From positions 120,644-184,643 of the forward strand of contig NW_019091640.1 of assembly GCF_001949145.1 (NCBI RefSeq): a stretch of 64,000 nt of DNA, written 5' to 3'. A model generated the notes under the pieces. That model saw only the letters and a list, made by a program, of their open reading frames with translations. It did no database searches and had not been told where the DNA came from. How positions within the stretch are numbered: position 1 is the stretch's first letter; each line of letters begins with the position of its first letter. Shown one piece after another: positions 62,819-64,000 of this stretch. Both the position numbers and the translations under genes were made by a program. Source of the stretch: Acanthaster planci (taxonomy: Eukaryota; Echinodermata; Asteroidea; Valvatida; Acanthasteridae).

Positions 62819-64000
62819 GTAGGTGTACAATCATGCAAGGTGGGGTGGTGTACGTTTGCGCATCCGGCCAGATTCATGATTTTTTTTCTTTTGGGGGGAT
62901 GTTTGAGCAAAGGGCGAGGAGAGAACGTGTCCCACCACAAGCCTTCAAGTGAAATTTGGCATGTAAATACACTCTCCCATCTTTCATTTCTTTGGTCATG
63001 CAGTTATGACACTTTTGGGTCTTGCCCATCTTCTTGTATGAAATCTTTCCAATTCCAAAATGTCAACTCCTGCCTGAATCGGTTGTTCTTTGATTACAGT
63101 AGTGTATTATTTGCAACTCGTCAACCCCAAGAGTGTTCAATCTTCCAAAATTTCATGTCACTTTTACACAGCCTTGGAGTAAGAGTTCAATCAATCATAA
63201 GGGCTACAGGTAGGCTTTGATAACAATCATTCATTCAAAAAACTTGATCCAAGTTCCTCCTCCAGGTTCAGTTACTCTGTGACAATTGTTCTGGGGCTTG
63301 TAAGTTGTGGTGTATAATCTCTGTGATCTCAGCCTTTTCAGGAAGCTGTTGGGCCTGTCAGACTCTCAAATGAATGTATTGCGCAAAAGATATAGTATTT
63401 TATGTACCATTTCTGCAAGCTGCATGATGTGTAAGGTTTTGCAGCTGCCAATACTCAATACGTATGGATTTCAACTGGTTGAAAAGCTTGGAAAATGAGG
63501 TTTTGTGTCAGTTTCCATCGTCATTTTTGTGCCATGGTTGGCAAAGTACATTGAATATGAAGTTAATTTTAGCATAGCCAGAGCAGCATCCGATTTCCTT
63601 CTCAGTTACAGTGTCCACTGAATGGGCTCTTCCGATTTCAACCTTGAGTTCAGCATATAACAAAAAGGAAATAGGCCAGTGTCAAATCCTAGATTGTAGT
63701 GTTATCCCACTGATCCCAGATCTCAGGTCACATGTGAGTAGATGGTTTGTCTCCTCTTTTTTCCATCATCTTCAGTGGTTTTATTTCCTTTTTTTCTGAG
63801 AATTGGGGAGGAGCCTTGAATGCAGTGACTTAATTGGATCTGTACTCAGGTTCATCCACTGGCACACAGAGGTTGTATTCAATACACCAAATTTGCTCCC
63901 CTGGGGTTGTATCCCTGGCACTCATTGCAGTTTTAATATAAATAGTGCTTTCTGAGGAAATGGGCCGTATACGCTGTAGGCCTACATGTACATGTACATG
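62819..64000. other. First intron of the TRM9-like gene
   Basis: No second exon recognised. Ends in ACATGTACATGTACATG at the window edge. Confidence 0.5.

Overview
The window is nuclear DNA from an animal. Genes are split by GT-AG introns of roughly 0.2 to 2.5 kb, intergenic DNA is AT-rich and full of dispersed repeats, and no operon structure is visible. Gene content points to an invertebrate deuterostome such as an echinoderm, hemichordate or cephalochordate: a WDR17-SPATA4 pair, a GLA/NAGA-type glycosidase, a mitochondrial lipoyl synthase, a class A GPCR, and many copies of an ACATGTA-type motif. The species cannot be fixed from sequence alone. A run of N marks a draft assembly gap at 9578-9726.

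Layout. 1-8163 (+): the last 12 exons of WDR17. 12.2-13.2 kb: a tRNA-derived SINE and an imperfect tandem array. 13684-15666 (-): an intact piggyBac transposase ORF. 17424-23011 (-): SPATA4 in six exons, convergent with WDR17, with a fold-back repeat and a second SINE family in intron 2. 23631-23905: a hAT-type MITE with target-site duplication. 25516-31640 (-): a seven-exon GH27 alpha-galactosidase. 34904-36136 (+): an intronless class A GPCR with altered DRY and CWxP motifs. 36.1-46.8 kb: gene-poor, with MITE-like palindromes. 47010-56405 (-): lipoyl synthase (LIAS) in ten exons, carrying a TTAA-flanked MITE in its last intron. 56.4-62.5 kb: a possible secreted-peptide first exon and another copy of the first SINE family. 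62492-62818 (+): the first coding exon of a TRM9-like tRNA methyltransferase, continuing past the window.

The genes serve unrelated jobs: ciliary or sperm proteins (WDR17 and SPATA4, inferred), lysosomal glycan breakdown (GLA), mitochondrial lipoate synthesis (LIAS), peptide-type signalling (GPCR) and tRNA modification. The one informative neighbourhood is convergent WDR17-SPATA4, which to my knowledge is also the arrangement in human chromosome 4q34, with a piggyBac copy inserted between the two here. All exon models were assembled by hand from reading frame, splice-site phase and remembered family sequence. I saw no clearly new biological system. The best second looks are the divergent GH27 active-site loop, the odd GPCR motifs, the piggyBac ORF with its two open frames, and several transposon relics with legible ends.
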